This document shows, in pieces, positions 33,437 through 41,921 of a stretch of 64,000 bases of DNA (position 1 is its first letter; every line of letters begins with the position of its first letter). The notes under the pieces were generated by a model. That model searched no databases. It was given only the letters and a program-made list of their open reading frames with translations, and was not told where the DNA came from. Source of the DNA: Aquincolibacterium sp964606385 (GTDB taxonomy: Bacteria > Omnitrophota > Omnitrophia > Omnitrophales > Aquincolibacteriaceae); NCBI GenBank assembly GCA_964606385.1, contig CAZSFZ010000004.1:1-64000 (forward strand). Direction: 5' to 3'. Made by a program: the position numbers and the translations under genes.

Positions 33437-34699
33437 ATGGAAAAAACACCTAAATCGCTCAGGCTTCAGATCGGGATCTTCGGCAGGACCAATGTGGGGA
33501 AGTCGAGTTTCCTTAACATGGTGGCCGGGCAGGATGTTTCGATCACTTCGCCGGTTCCTGGAACGACGACCGATGTGGTGGAAAAGGTGATGGAACTCTT
33601 GCCGGTGGGGCCCGTGGTTTTTCTGGACACGGGAGGGATGGACGACGCCTCTGTGTTAGGAACCAAACGCGTGGAATGCACCCGGAAGGTTTTTGACCGG
33701 GCGGATGTGATCATCCTCATCCTCGAACCGGACCGGTGGACGGATTATGAAGAAGAGGTTTGCGCGGAGGCCGCGAAGCGGAATACGCCGGTCATCCTGG
33801 TCGTGAACAAAAGCGATCTTCAGGTCTCCGGCCCCGGGTTTTTGAGCCGGTTGGAGCAGCGGACTCGGCGCATTTTGATCTGCACCAGCACGGACCGGTT
33901 GAACCGGGACGCCGCGGTGAATCTTCTTAAACAGTATCTCCTGGAAGTATGCCCCGAGGATTTTTTGAGAGCGCCCGCGATGCTCGGGGACATCATGCCG
34001 AAGGGAGGCCTCGCGATCCTCATTATCCCGATCGATTTTGAAGCGCCGAAAGGCAGGATCATCCTGCCGCAGGTGCAGGCGATCCGGGATGCCCTGGACC
34101 ATGACTCGATGACGCTCGTCGTCAAAGAAAGCGAATACAAGGCCGCCTTGGCTAAACTCAAGGCATTCCCGGACCTGGTGGTCTGCGATTCCCAGGTGGT
34201 GGACCGGATGGTGGCGGAAACTCCGGCGGGGGTCAGGTGCACGACCTTTTCGATATTGCTCTCACGGATCAAAGGGGATATCGCGGAAATGACCCGGGGC
34301 GCGCTGGCCATCGATGCGCTCAGGCGGGGAGATAAGATCCTCGTGTCCGAGTCTTGCAGTCATCACGCGATCGACGGGGATATCGGCCGCATCAAGATCC
34401 CGAAATGGATCCAGAAATACCTTGGGTACGAGGTCCAGGTCGCAGTATGCGCGGGCCGTGATTTTCCGGAGGATCTCAAGGATTATAAATTGGTCATCCA
34501 ATGCGGCTCCTGCATGCTGACCCGGCGGGAAACGCTCGCGAGGATCCAGCGCGCGAAGCGGGAAGGGGTCCCTATCACCAACTACGGCCTCTGCATTTCC
34601 TATCTCCAGAAAGTCCTCGAGCGGGTGATCGAGCCTTTTCCGGACGCGCTCGCGGCCTACCGTGAAGCAAGCGGAAAGACGAAGGAGGTCCTGTCATGA
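33437..34699 (+). CDS. hydF: [FeFe]-hydrogenase maturation GTPase HydF
   Basis: Scaffold GTPase that assembles the diiron subcluster and passes it to HydA. The P-loop G-R-T-N-V-G-K-S-S, G3 region D-T-G-G and N-K-S-D are in the first 130 residues. The C-terminal cluster domain has C-S-H-H near residue 312 and Q-C-G-S-C-M-L-T-R-R-E near 355. The family pattern is C-x-H ... H-C-x-x-C; the His before the final C-x-x-C is Gln here, a ligand position known to vary. 420 residues. Overlaps hydG by four bases. Confidence 0.95.
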   Translation: MEKTPKSLRLQIGIFGRTNVGKSSFLNMVAGQDVSITSPVPGTTTDVVEKVMELLPVGPVVFLDTGGMDDASVLGTKRVECTRKVFDRADVIILILEPDRWTDYEEEVCAEAAKRNTPVILVVNKSDLQVSGPGFLSRLEQRTRRILICTSTDRLNRDAAVNLLKQYLLEVCPEDFLRAPAMLGDIMPKGGLAILIIPIDFEAPKGRIILPQVQAIRDALDHDSMTLVVKESEYKAALAKLKAFPDLVVCDSQVVDRMVAETPAGVRCTTFSILLSRIKGDIAEMTRGALAIDALRRGDKILVSESCSHHAIDGDIGRIKIPKWIQKYLGYEVQVAVCAGRDFPEDLKDYKLVIQCGSCMLTRRETLARIQRAKREGVPITNYGLCISYLQKVLERVIEPFPDALAAYREASGKTKEVLS

Positions 34700-36186
34700 G
34701 CGCTGAAACGGCATGGATCGCCGGGCGTATCAAACAGGATCAGGTGGACCGTTACCTGGATCAGGGCCGGGATTTCATCGATGACGACAAGATCTGGAAC
34801 GAGATCCGGTCGGCCGCGGAGCCCGACGCGAAGACCGTGCGATCGATCCTGGAGCGGTCCCTGGCTGTCAAGACCCTTACACCGGCCGAACTTGCGATAT
34901 TGATCCGGGTCCAGGATCCGGACATGCTCCGGGAAATGCAGGACACAGCGCTTCGGATCAAAAAAAAGGTCTATGACAATCGCATCGTGACCTTCGCGCC
35001 GCTTTACATGGGAAATTATTGCGTCAATAACTGCGCCTACTGCGGTTTCAAGCACGAAAATACTTCGGCCAAGCGCCGCGTGCTTTCCATGGACGAGATC
35101 CGCAAGGAAACGGAATCGCTCGCGGGCAGGATCGGGCACAAGCGCATCATCGCGGTCTATGGCGAACATCCTCTGACCGGGATCGATTACATTGTAGAAA
35201 GCATGCGCACGATCTATGACGTTAAAGTCCCAACAAAACACGGGTATGGAAATATCCGCCGCATCAATGTGAACGCGGCTCCCATGTCGATCGAAGAGCT
35301 CAAGCTCCTGAAAGAGGTCGGCCTTGGCACCTACCAGGTGTTCCAGGAAACTTACCATCACGAGACCTACGCGAAACTGCATCCGAAGGGAACACTCAAG
35401 TCCGATTACCGGTGGCGGCTTTACGCGATGCACCGGGCGCTTGAGCAGGAGACCGGGATCGACGATGTCGGGATTGGCGTGCTTTTCGGGCTCTATGACT
35501 GGCGATTCGAGGTGATGGCGCTTCTTTATCACGCGATCGATCTGGAATCCCGAATGGGGATCGGGCCGCACACGGTGTCATTCCCAAGAATGGAACCGGC
35601 CTTGAATGCGGCTTATACCATGAATTCTCCCTACAAGGTTTCGGATGAAGATTTCAAGAAGATCATTCTTCTCATCCGTCTCGCGATCCCTTACACCGGC
35701 ATGATCATCACCGCGCGTGAAACCCCCGAGATGCGCCGTGATGCCATCGCGCTCGGGATCACGCAGACGGACGCTTCCACGAAGCTCGGGATTGGAAGCT
35801 ACAGCGAAGAGGGAAGCCGGCAGGAGGAGGATCGCCAGCAATTCATGCTGGGAGATACCCGGAGCCTGGACGAGCTTGTCCGGGATTTCGCCCAAATGGG
35901 CTACATCACCTCTTTTTGCACGGCAGGCTATCGCTGCGGCCGGACTGGAAAATGCATCATGGAACTTCTCCGGAGCGGCAAGGAAGGGAAATTCTGCAAA
36001 TTGAACGCCGTTTTGACCTTTCAGGAATGGCTGGATGATTTTGCGACGCCTCAAACGCGCACGATCGGCCTCAAGGTCCTGGAGCACGAAGTCGAGGAGA
36101 TCAAAAAGAACAACCCGCAGGGATTCCCGGTTTTTTACCAGTTCCTCGAGCGTGTCCGGAAAGGTGAAAGGGATCTTTTTTTGTAG
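34696..36186 (+). CDS. hydG: [FeFe]-hydrogenase maturation radical SAM enzyme HydG
   Basis: Tyrosine lyase making the CO and cyanide ligands of the H-cluster. The radical-SAM motif C-V-N-N-C-A-Y-C lies near residue 110 in a ThiH-like barrel. The C-terminal auxiliary-cluster motif (family C-x2-C-x22-C) reads C-T-A-G ... F-C-K-L-N-A: the second Cys is Gly (one base from Cys), while two extra Cys occur nearby (Y-R-C and G-K-C). 496 residues. It is co-transcribed with hydF and hydE. Confidence 0.94.
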   Translation: MSAETAWIAGRIKQDQVDRYLDQGRDFIDDDKIWNEIRSAAEPDAKTVRSILERSLAVKTLTPAELAILIRVQDPDMLREMQDTALRIKKKVYDNRIVTFAPLYMGNYCVNNCAYCGFKHENTSAKRRVLSMDEIRKETESLAGRIGHKRIIAVYGEHPLTGIDYIVESMRTIYDVKVPTKHGYGNIRRINVNAAPMSIEELKLLKEVGLGTYQVFQETYHHETYAKLHPKGTLKSDYRWRLYAMHRALEQETGIDDVGIGVLFGLYDWRFEVMALLYHAIDLESRMGIGPHTVSFPRMEPALNAAYTMNSPYKVSDEDFKKIILLIRLAIPYTGMIITARETPEMRRDAIALGITQTDASTKLGIGSYSEEGSRQEEDRQQFMLGDTRSLDELVRDFAQMGYITSFCTAGYRCGRTGKCIMELLRSGKEGKFCKLNAVLTFQEWLDDFATPQTRTIGLKVLEHEVEEIKKNNPQGFPVFYQFLERVRKGERDLFL

Positions 36187-36198
36187 GACCGGGCTTAT

Positions 36199-37245
36199 AT
36201 GACCTCTGAACTCACCAGAAATGAAATGCTAAGATGGTTGAACGAGAAAGATCCCGCCAAACTCGAGGAGCTTTTTCGAGAGGCGCGCGCTTGCGCGGTC
36301 CGGCATGTGGGGCCAAAGGTCTATTTCCGCGGGATCATCGAGTTCAGCAATTGCTGCACGAAAGATTGTTACTATTGCGGTATTCGCAAAAGCAACACGA
36401 ACCTACACCGGTTCAGTATGAATGCCGAGGCTATTCTGGAGTGCGCCAGGGCCGCGCAAGAAATGGACTATGGATCCATCGTCCTTCAGTCGGGAGAGCG
36501 GCAGGATGAGGACTATGTGCGGTTCATTGAGGATGTTCTTTGCCGCATCAAGTCGGTAACCGGCGGAAAGCTCGGGGTCACCTTATCGCTGGGGGAACAG
36601 ACGTCTGAAACTTATGAGCGTTGGTTTAAGGCGGGGGCTCACCGCTACCTCCTGAGGATCGAAACAAGCGATCCGGCGCTTTATGAAAAGTTGCATCCGC
36701 GGGACCATCTTTTCGAAACGCGCCGCGGATGCCTGAGAACGCTCCGCCGCCTGGGTTATCAGGTGGGAACCGGTGTTATGATCGGGCTTCCGTTCCAGAC
36801 CCATGAAAATCTCGTTGAGGACATTCTGTTCTTCAAGAATGAAGATATCGATATGATCGGAATGGGGCCTTATATCCCGCATAGCGATACGCCGCTTTAT
36901 CAGGAAGCGCATGATCCGGAAGAGAATTTTCGGCTAGGGCTTGTCATGATCGCGTTGACAAGGCTGGTCATGAAAAACATCAATATCGCGGCCACGACGG
37001 CGCTTCAGACCCTGGACCCCGAGGGAAGGGAAAAAGGGGTGCTCGCCGGGGCCAATATCATCATGCCGAACATCACACCCACGGATTACCGGAAGTTCTA
37101 TCAGCTTTATGACAATAAGCCGTGCCTGGATGAGAACGCCCGCCAATGCAAGAGTTGTCTGGAACGGCGGATCCGGGCGGCGGGGGCGGAAGTGGGCTAC
37201 GGCGAATGGGGGGATTCGAGGCATTTTCTGGAGAAGCGGCAATAA
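36199..37245 (+). CDS. hydE: [FeFe]-hydrogenase maturation radical SAM enzyme HydE
   Basis: Radical-SAM enzyme acting with HydF and HydG in diiron-site assembly. Motif C-C-T-K-D-C-Y-Y-C-G near residue 54 (C-x3-C-x2-C). The C-terminal C-L-D-E-N-A-R-Q-C-K-S-C gives the second, often non-essential cluster site. 348 residues, as expected. It starts 13 bases after hydG and ends the maturation operon. Confidence 0.95.
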   Translation: MTSELTRNEMLRWLNEKDPAKLEELFREARACAVRHVGPKVYFRGIIEFSNCCTKDCYYCGIRKSNTNLHRFSMNAEAILECARAAQEMDYGSIVLQSGERQDEDYVRFIEDVLCRIKSVTGGKLGVTLSLGEQTSETYERWFKAGAHRYLLRIETSDPALYEKLHPRDHLFETRRGCLRTLRRLGYQVGTGVMIGLPFQTHENLVEDILFFKNEDIDMIGMGPYIPHSDTPLYQEAHDPEENFRLGLVMIALTRLVMKNINIAATTALQTLDPEGREKGVLAGANIIMPNITPTDYRKFYQLYDNKPCLDENARQCKSCLERRIRAAGAEVGYGEWGDSRHFLEKRQ

Positions 37246-37280
37246 GGGACGCTCCCTGAGGGAAGGCCTGTAATCTAGGC

Positions 37281-37308
37281 TTGATATCTTGAAAAAATGT
37301 GATAAAAC
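37281..37308 (+). promoter_or_regulatory. possible promoter for the small helical protein gene
   Basis: TTGATA (37281-37286), 16-base spacer, TAAAAC (37303-37308), 70 bases before the ATG at 37379. Confidence 0.35.
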
Positions 37309-37378
37309 ATAGTGCCGTTTTGGCGATACCTGGCTTGTTCCGAAGGATCCCCTAAGCAGTCATCCAGCGAGGTGCATC

Positions 37379-37762
37379 ATGGACAAAAAAGAATTTTACG
37401 CAAAGTCGGAAAAGATCATTAACGAGACTTTCGAGACTGTGAAAAAATACGCCAAGGTCGTGGCGGAAAAAACGGGGGAAGCGGCCCATGTGACCCGGCT
37501 CGTGATCCAGAAGGCGACCCTGGAGCATCAAATGGCCAAGTCGTTCTCCCAATTGGGCAGTCAGGTCTATCAGACGACTGTCCGTCAGGGCGAAAAGCTT
37601 GAGCTGGGAGCCCCGGAAGTCGCGAAAGTGATCGAAGAGATCAAGAAGCTTGATACCGAACTTGGCCAGGTCGAAGCGGTGCTTGAAAAAGAGCGCAAGG
37701 TCAAAGCGGTCAAGGAAGCGAAACTGAAAGCGGTCCGGAAACGCACGACGAAGTCCTCGTAA
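37379..37762 (+). CDS. small lysine-rich helical protein of unknown function
   Basis: 127 residues, nearly all helical, with long charged heptad stretches and a basic end (R-K-R-T-T-K-S-S). It has no Cys, no signal peptide and no membrane helix. The pattern resembles short coiled-coil or envelope-stress helical proteins but matches no family I can name. A tRNA-Leu gene follows 26 bases later. Confidence 0.7.
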   Translation: MDKKEFYAKSEKIINETFETVKKYAKVVAEKTGEAAHVTRLVIQKATLEHQMAKSFSQLGSQVYQTTVRQGEKLELGAPEVAKVIEEIKKLDTELGQVEAVLEKERKVKAVKEAKLKAVRKRTTKSS

Positions 37763-37788
37763 GCAGTAAAACCTTTTTTGTATTTCAT

Positions 37789-37870
37789 GCGAGCGTGGCG
37801 AAATTGGCAGACGCATCACCTTGAGGGGGTGACGCCGCAAGGCATGGAGGTTCAAGTCCTCTCGCTCGCA
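37789..37870 (+). tRNA. tRNA-Leu (anticodon GAG)
   Basis: Acceptor GCGAGCG/CGCTCGC with discriminator A, class II long variable arm (GCC/GGC stem), anticodon stem TCACC/GGTGA with loop TTGAGGG (anticodon GAG), and T-loop TTCAAGT. CCA is not encoded. Reads CUC/CUU codons. Confidence 0.94.
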
Positions 37871-37937
37871 CTTGTTTTTATTTTCGTTAACATAGCCAAG
37901 TGCATATCCCTCATGGCGTATTACGAAGGTTCTCACA

Positions 37938-39305
37938 ATGATCCCATCCCACATCTTTAGAGAATACGATATCCGCGGTATTGCCGGCAAAGAACTCACC
38001 GAAGAGGTCGCCCTCGCGATCGGAAAGGCTTTCGGCACGGTCCTGATCCGTGACGGCAAAAAGAACATCGCGATCGCTCATGACCACCGCTGGAGCTGGG
38101 AAATGCTCTTCCGCGGTCTCACGAACGGTCTTCAGAGCTGCGGCCTGACCGTGATCGATATTGGGCTAGCACCGACCCCGCTGCTTTATTTCTACGTTGC
38201 GAACAATAAGCTTGATGCCGGAATTTCACTGACGGGGTCCCATAATCCTCCGGACGAGAACGGTTTCAAGTTCATGCACGCGAGCCGGTCCTTTTACGGA
38301 AAAGAGATCCAGAACCTCAAGGCGATCATTGATAAGAACGACTTCGTGATGGGGCAGGGGAAAGTTGAGCGCCCGGATCACGCCGGTGTTTTGAAAGCCT
38401 ACGAAGATTTTATCGCGAAGGATTTTAAGTTCACGAAGAAGCTCAAAGTAGTATTGGACACGGGGCATGGCATGGGCGGGCTCACCGCCCCGGACCTCAT
38501 CCGTCGTTTCGGTCACGATGTGACCGTGCTTTATGAGAACCTCGACCCCAAGATGCCGGACCATCAGGCGGATCCTTCGGTCCCGGCGAACCTGAAAGAC
38601 CTGCAGAAAAAGGTCCTGGAGCTCAAGGCGGATATCGGCATTGCCTTCGACGGTGACGCGGACCGTATTGGTGTTGTGGATGAAAAAGGCCAGATCCTCT
38701 TTGGCGACAAATTGCTTCTCCTCTATGCACGGGAGATCCTGACACGGAAACCCGGCGCGACCATCATCGGGGACGTGAAAAGTTCCAAGCAGATCTACGA
38801 CGATATCGCCAAGCGTGGCGGGAAACCCATCATGTGGAAGACCGGCCATTCGCTCATCAAGGCCAAAATGAAAGAAACCGGCGCCGAAATGGCCGGTGAG
38901 ATGAGCGGGCACATGTTCTTTAAGGACCGCTGGCTCGGGTTCGATGACGCGGTCTACGCGGCCTGCCGTATTCTCGAGATCGCTGATAAGGCGAACGCGC
39001 CGTTCTCCTCACTACTCGCGGATGTCCCGCAGCTTGTGAACACACCGGAGATCCGTTTCGAGCTTCCCGAAGAGATTAAATTCAAAGTGGTTGCGAAAGT
39101 CGTAGAAGACCTCAAGAAGAAATATGAGGTTGTGGATATTGACGGCGCCCGCGTCCAGTTCCCGGACGGATGGGGGTTGGTGCGCGCTTCGAATACGCAA
39201 CCCGTCCTTGTCATGCGTTTTGAAGCCGAGACCCAGAAGCGCTTGGATGAGATCCGCGCGATCGTGGAAAATGAGCTCAAAGCCGTGATGGCCGGGATGA
39301 AGTAA
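37938..39305 (+). CDS. phosphomannomutase/phosphoglucomutase
   Basis: A 455-residue AlgC/ManB-type alpha-D-phosphohexomutase that interconverts hexose-6-phosphates and hexose-1-phosphates. Catalytic Ser loop T-G-S-H-N-P-P near residue 97, metal loop D-G-D-A-D-R near 235, sugar loop and C-terminal phosphate site S-N-T-Q-P. It overlaps the next gene, mannose-1-phosphate guanylyltransferase, by one base, so mannose-1-phosphate is the likely product. Confidence 0.92.
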   Translation: MIPSHIFREYDIRGIAGKELTEEVALAIGKAFGTVLIRDGKKNIAIAHDHRWSWEMLFRGLTNGLQSCGLTVIDIGLAPTPLLYFYVANNKLDAGISLTGSHNPPDENGFKFMHASRSFYGKEIQNLKAIIDKNDFVMGQGKVERPDHAGVLKAYEDFIAKDFKFTKKLKVVLDTGHGMGGLTAPDLIRRFGHDVTVLYENLDPKMPDHQADPSVPANLKDLQKKVLELKADIGIAFDGDADRIGVVDEKGQILFGDKLLLLYAREILTRKPGATIIGDVKSSKQIYDDIAKRGGKPIMWKTGHSLIKAKMKETGAEMAGEMSGHMFFKDRWLGFDDAVYAACRILEIADKANAPFSSLLADVPQLVNTPEIRFELPEEIKFKVVAKVVEDLKKKYEVVDIDGARVQFPDGWGLVRASNTQPVLVMRFEAETQKRLDEIRAIVENELKAVMAGMK

Positions 39306-40411
39306 TGAGCTGGGCGGTCCGAGCAGCCACTAAGAAAAAGAAATCAAATGCTTGGGCCGTGATTATGGCGGGCGGAAGCGGCACTCGTTTCTGGCCGGAA
39401 AGCCGTGAGCAACGCGCCAAACAGTTCCTGAATTTCTTCGGTCGCAAAACGCTCCTCGAGCAAACCTTCGACCGCATCAGGAAATTCGTTCCGCCTTCCC
39501 ACATTCTTGTTTTTACCGCCGCAGACAAAGCCGCTCTAACGGCCAAGCTCCTTCGGATATCCCGTTCCCAGGTTATCGGAGAGCCGGTCGGACGCAATAC
39601 GGCGCCGTGCGCGGCGTGGGCCGCATCGCTGATCCTCCGCAAAGATCCTTCGGCCGTGATGGGTATTTTTCCGGCCGATCATTTCATTAAGGATGAAAAG
39701 GCTTTCGTAAAGGCTCTGCGGGTGGCTTATGATCAGGCGGATCAAACAGGGATGCCGGTCACGCTCGGGATCAGGCCCGATCAGCCGCACACGGGATACG
39801 GTTATCTTGAGATCGCCAGGAAGAAAACTTCCGCGGGCGGGACCCAGGTCTTTTTTTTAAAACGTTTTCATGAAAAGCCCGCATTGCCTAAAGCGAAAAA
39901 ATATTTCCGGTCCGGAAAATTCCTGTGGAATGCGGGGATCTTTGTCTGGAGGGCGGACTGCCTGCTTGAGACTGTGCGGCGGGAACTCCCCGCGGTTTTC
40001 AAAGCGGTCGTGAAGATCGCGGGCGGGGGATTATCAAATGCGGCGATCAAGAAACTTTTCTCTTCCGTCCCCGGCATTTCCATCGATTACGGATTGATGG
40101 AAAAGCTTTCCGGGGGGATTTTGACTATTCCCGTCTCGATGGGATGGAATGACGTAGGGAGCTGGGCGACGCTTGGGAAGCTTTTACCGGTCGATCCCCA
40201 TGGGAACCTCTCTATCGGGAACAATCTTCTAGTGGAAAGTTCCGGCAATATCGTGAAAGGGGCGGGACGTCTGATCGCGACGGTCGGACTTAAGGACCAT
40301 GTGGTGGTCGACACCGGGGATGCGGTTTTGGTTTGTCCCTTGAGTGAAACGGAATCCATCCGTAAGATAGTGACAGAACTTCAACGTAAGAACATGCAGT
40401 CTTATCTATAA
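39305..40411 (+). CDS. manC: mannose-1-phosphate guanylyltransferase
   Basis: Makes GDP-mannose from GTP and mannose-1-phosphate. The nucleotide-binding motif M-A-G-G-S-G-T-R-F-W-P-E-S lies near residue 20, followed by V-I-G-E-P-x-G-R-N-T-A-P and F-P-A-D-H. 368 residues: the transferase with a short left-handed beta-helix tail and no phosphomannose isomerase domain. Coupled to the mutase, it supplies GDP-mannose, perhaps for the polysaccharide operon at 12.6-19.1 kb. Confidence 0.93.
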   Translation: MSWAVRAATKKKKSNAWAVIMAGGSGTRFWPESREQRAKQFLNFFGRKTLLEQTFDRIRKFVPPSHILVFTAADKAALTAKLLRISRSQVIGEPVGRNTAPCAAWAASLILRKDPSAVMGIFPADHFIKDEKAFVKALRVAYDQADQTGMPVTLGIRPDQPHTGYGYLEIARKKTSAGGTQVFFLKRFHEKPALPKAKKYFRSGKFLWNAGIFVWRADCLLETVRRELPAVFKAVVKIAGGGLSNAAIKKLFSSVPGISIDYGLMEKLSGGILTIPVSMGWNDVGSWATLGKLLPVDPHGNLSIGNNLLVESSGNIVKGAGRLIATVGLKDHVVVDTGDAVLVCPLSETESIRKIVTELQRKNMQSYL

Positions 40412-40426
40412 CCAAAGGAGATCAAA

Positions 40427-40642
40427 GTGAAAACGTCAATCAAGTATCTAGCCGTTCTTTTTTCCATCGTAGCTCTTGCGGGCTGCAAGTCGTGCCCGTG
40501 CAAAAAAGCGGCTGAAGTCGTTCCAGTCGCTCCTATGGTCACGGAGCCTGTTCCTGCGGCTCCCGTGGTTGCGGCTCCTGAGGCTCCCGCAGAAACTGAG
40601 GAAGCGCAGGCGCCCAAGGCTGTTCGGCAATATATCAAGTAA
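40427..40642 (+). CDS. small Pro/Ala-rich lipoprotein
   Basis: 71 residues. Signal with lipobox L-A-G-C near residue 20, then a Cys/Lys patch (C-K-S-C-P-C-K-K) and a Pro/Ala/Glu/Val low-complexity tail. Envelope lipoprotein of unknown function. AAAGGAG precedes the ATG. Confidence 0.75.
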   Translation: MKTSIKYLAVLFSIVALAGCKSCPCKKAAEVVPVAPMVTEPVPAAPVVAAPEAPAETEEAQAPKAVRQYIK

Positions 40643-40715
40643 TAGAGCGGCGTAACGTTCCGGCGGACGTGCCCGGATTGTAAAAAGACAAAGTTTTTAA
40701 CAAAGGAGGAGCTTT

Positions 40716-41087
40716 GTGAAAAGATGGTTCCGTTTTCTGACCTTGGTTCTTCCGGTCCTTTTCCTTTCGGGTTGCGTGACGAGTTATTACAAGAACGACA
40801 AGGGCGAAGAGTGTAAACAGCAATACCTGACGACCCTGGGGATATCGATCAAAAAATGCGGTATCGCCACGGTCTCAGCCCTTGCCCCCGGGCAGCAAGG
40901 CTCCGCCGGAACTTCTGCCCAACAGGCCCAGGGGGGCCCCATCGTTTCGAACCGGGATCCCGGAGTGACCGTGACCCCGGTGGCAGCACCCGCCTACGAA
41001 CCTCCTCAGGAGGTTGAACCCGAAGCCCCGGCCGAACCGCCTTCCAAGGATCTGCCAATGGGGCCCATCGCAAGCATGGGGAACTGA
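40716..41087 (+). CDS. lipoprotein of unknown function
   Basis: 123 residues with GTG start after AAAGGAGGA. Lipobox L-S-G-C near residue 20, a short Cys-containing segment (E-C-K-Q-Q; K-K-C-G), then a Gln/Pro/Glu-rich disordered tail. Its stop overlaps the uppP ATG by one base. No family recognised. Confidence 0.75.
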   Translation: MKRWFRFLTLVLPVLFLSGCVTSYYKNDKGEECKQQYLTTLGISIKKCGIATVSALAPGQQGSAGTSAQQAQGGPIVSNRDPGVTVTPVAAPAYEPPQEVEPEAPAEPPSKDLPMGPIASMGN

Positions 41088-41917
41088 TGACCCTTTTGCA
41101 AGCGGTCGTTTTGGGGATCGTTCAGGGCCTTACCGAATTCCTTCCGGTTTCGAGCTCCGGCCACTTGGTGCTCTTTCAGCGTCTTTGCGGCTTCAAGGAG
41201 CCGATGCTGGCTTTTGATATCGCCGTGCATGCCGGAACGCTTCTTGCAGTCCTGGCGTTTTTTCATAAGGATGTTCTTGAAATCCTGGGAGATTTCCTGG
41301 CAAGCCTTCGGAGGATTTTTCCCGGGAAGCATGTCTCCCGTGGCAGTATCCAACCGCCTCATCGAGGTCTTTGGGGCTGTATTTTAATGACTCTTATCCC
41401 GACTGGATTCATCGCGATCTATTTTTCGGACTATATTGAATCCACTTTTTCAAATCTCGCCTTTGTGGCGGGAGCGTGGCTTTTCCTCGGCATCCTTTTG
41501 ATTTTAAGTGAACGGTTCCCAAAAGGCCGCAGGGATCTTTCCGTGATCCACTACGGGGATGCGTTCTGGGTCGGTTTGGCGCAAGGGATCGCGCTTCTTC
41601 CCGGGATCTCTCGCTCGGGCAGCACGATCCTTGCGGGCATGTCTTTAGGGATCAAAAAAGAGGATGCCGCAAAATTTTCGTTTTTGATCTCCATTCCCGC
41701 CGTGGCCGGAGCGATCCTGATGCATCTCAAGCACGGGATCCAGTATTTTCAAGGTAATGCCTCGGTGACTCTTGCGGGTTTTTTTTCTTCCGCCATCACC
41801 GGATATATTGTGATCCGTTGGCTTATGGGGGTCATCCAGCGAGGACGATTTTCCCTTTTTGGTTACTACTGCATCGCCATCAGTCTTTTCGCTTGGGCTT
41901 TCCTGGCGCTTTCTTGA
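41087..41917 (+). CDS. uppP: undecaprenyl-diphosphatase
   Basis: BacA/UppP membrane phosphatase that recycles undecaprenyl pyrophosphate in envelope synthesis. Signature G-L-T-E-F-L-P-V-S-S-S-G-H-L near residue 14 and second motif G-I-S-R-S-G-S-T; about eight membrane helices in 276 residues. An inserted hydrophilic loop near residues 75-95 is longer than in E. coli. Confidence 0.94.
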   Translation: MTLLQAVVLGIVQGLTEFLPVSSSGHLVLFQRLCGFKEPMLAFDIAVHAGTLLAVLAFFHKDVLEILGDFLASLRRIFPGKHVSRGSIQPPHRGLWGCILMTLIPTGFIAIYFSDYIESTFSNLAFVAGAWLFLGILLILSERFPKGRRDLSVIHYGDAFWVGLAQGIALLPGISRSGSTILAGMSLGIKKEDAAKFSFLISIPAVAGAILMHLKHGIQYFQGNASVTLAGFFSSAITGYIVIRWLMGVIQRGRFSLFGYYCIAISLFAWAFLALS

Positions 41918-41921
41918 AGGC

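Noticed and set aside
37778..37960. 60-codon open frame spanning the tRNA-Leu gene
   Set aside because: It is a read-through of the tRNA with no coding support.
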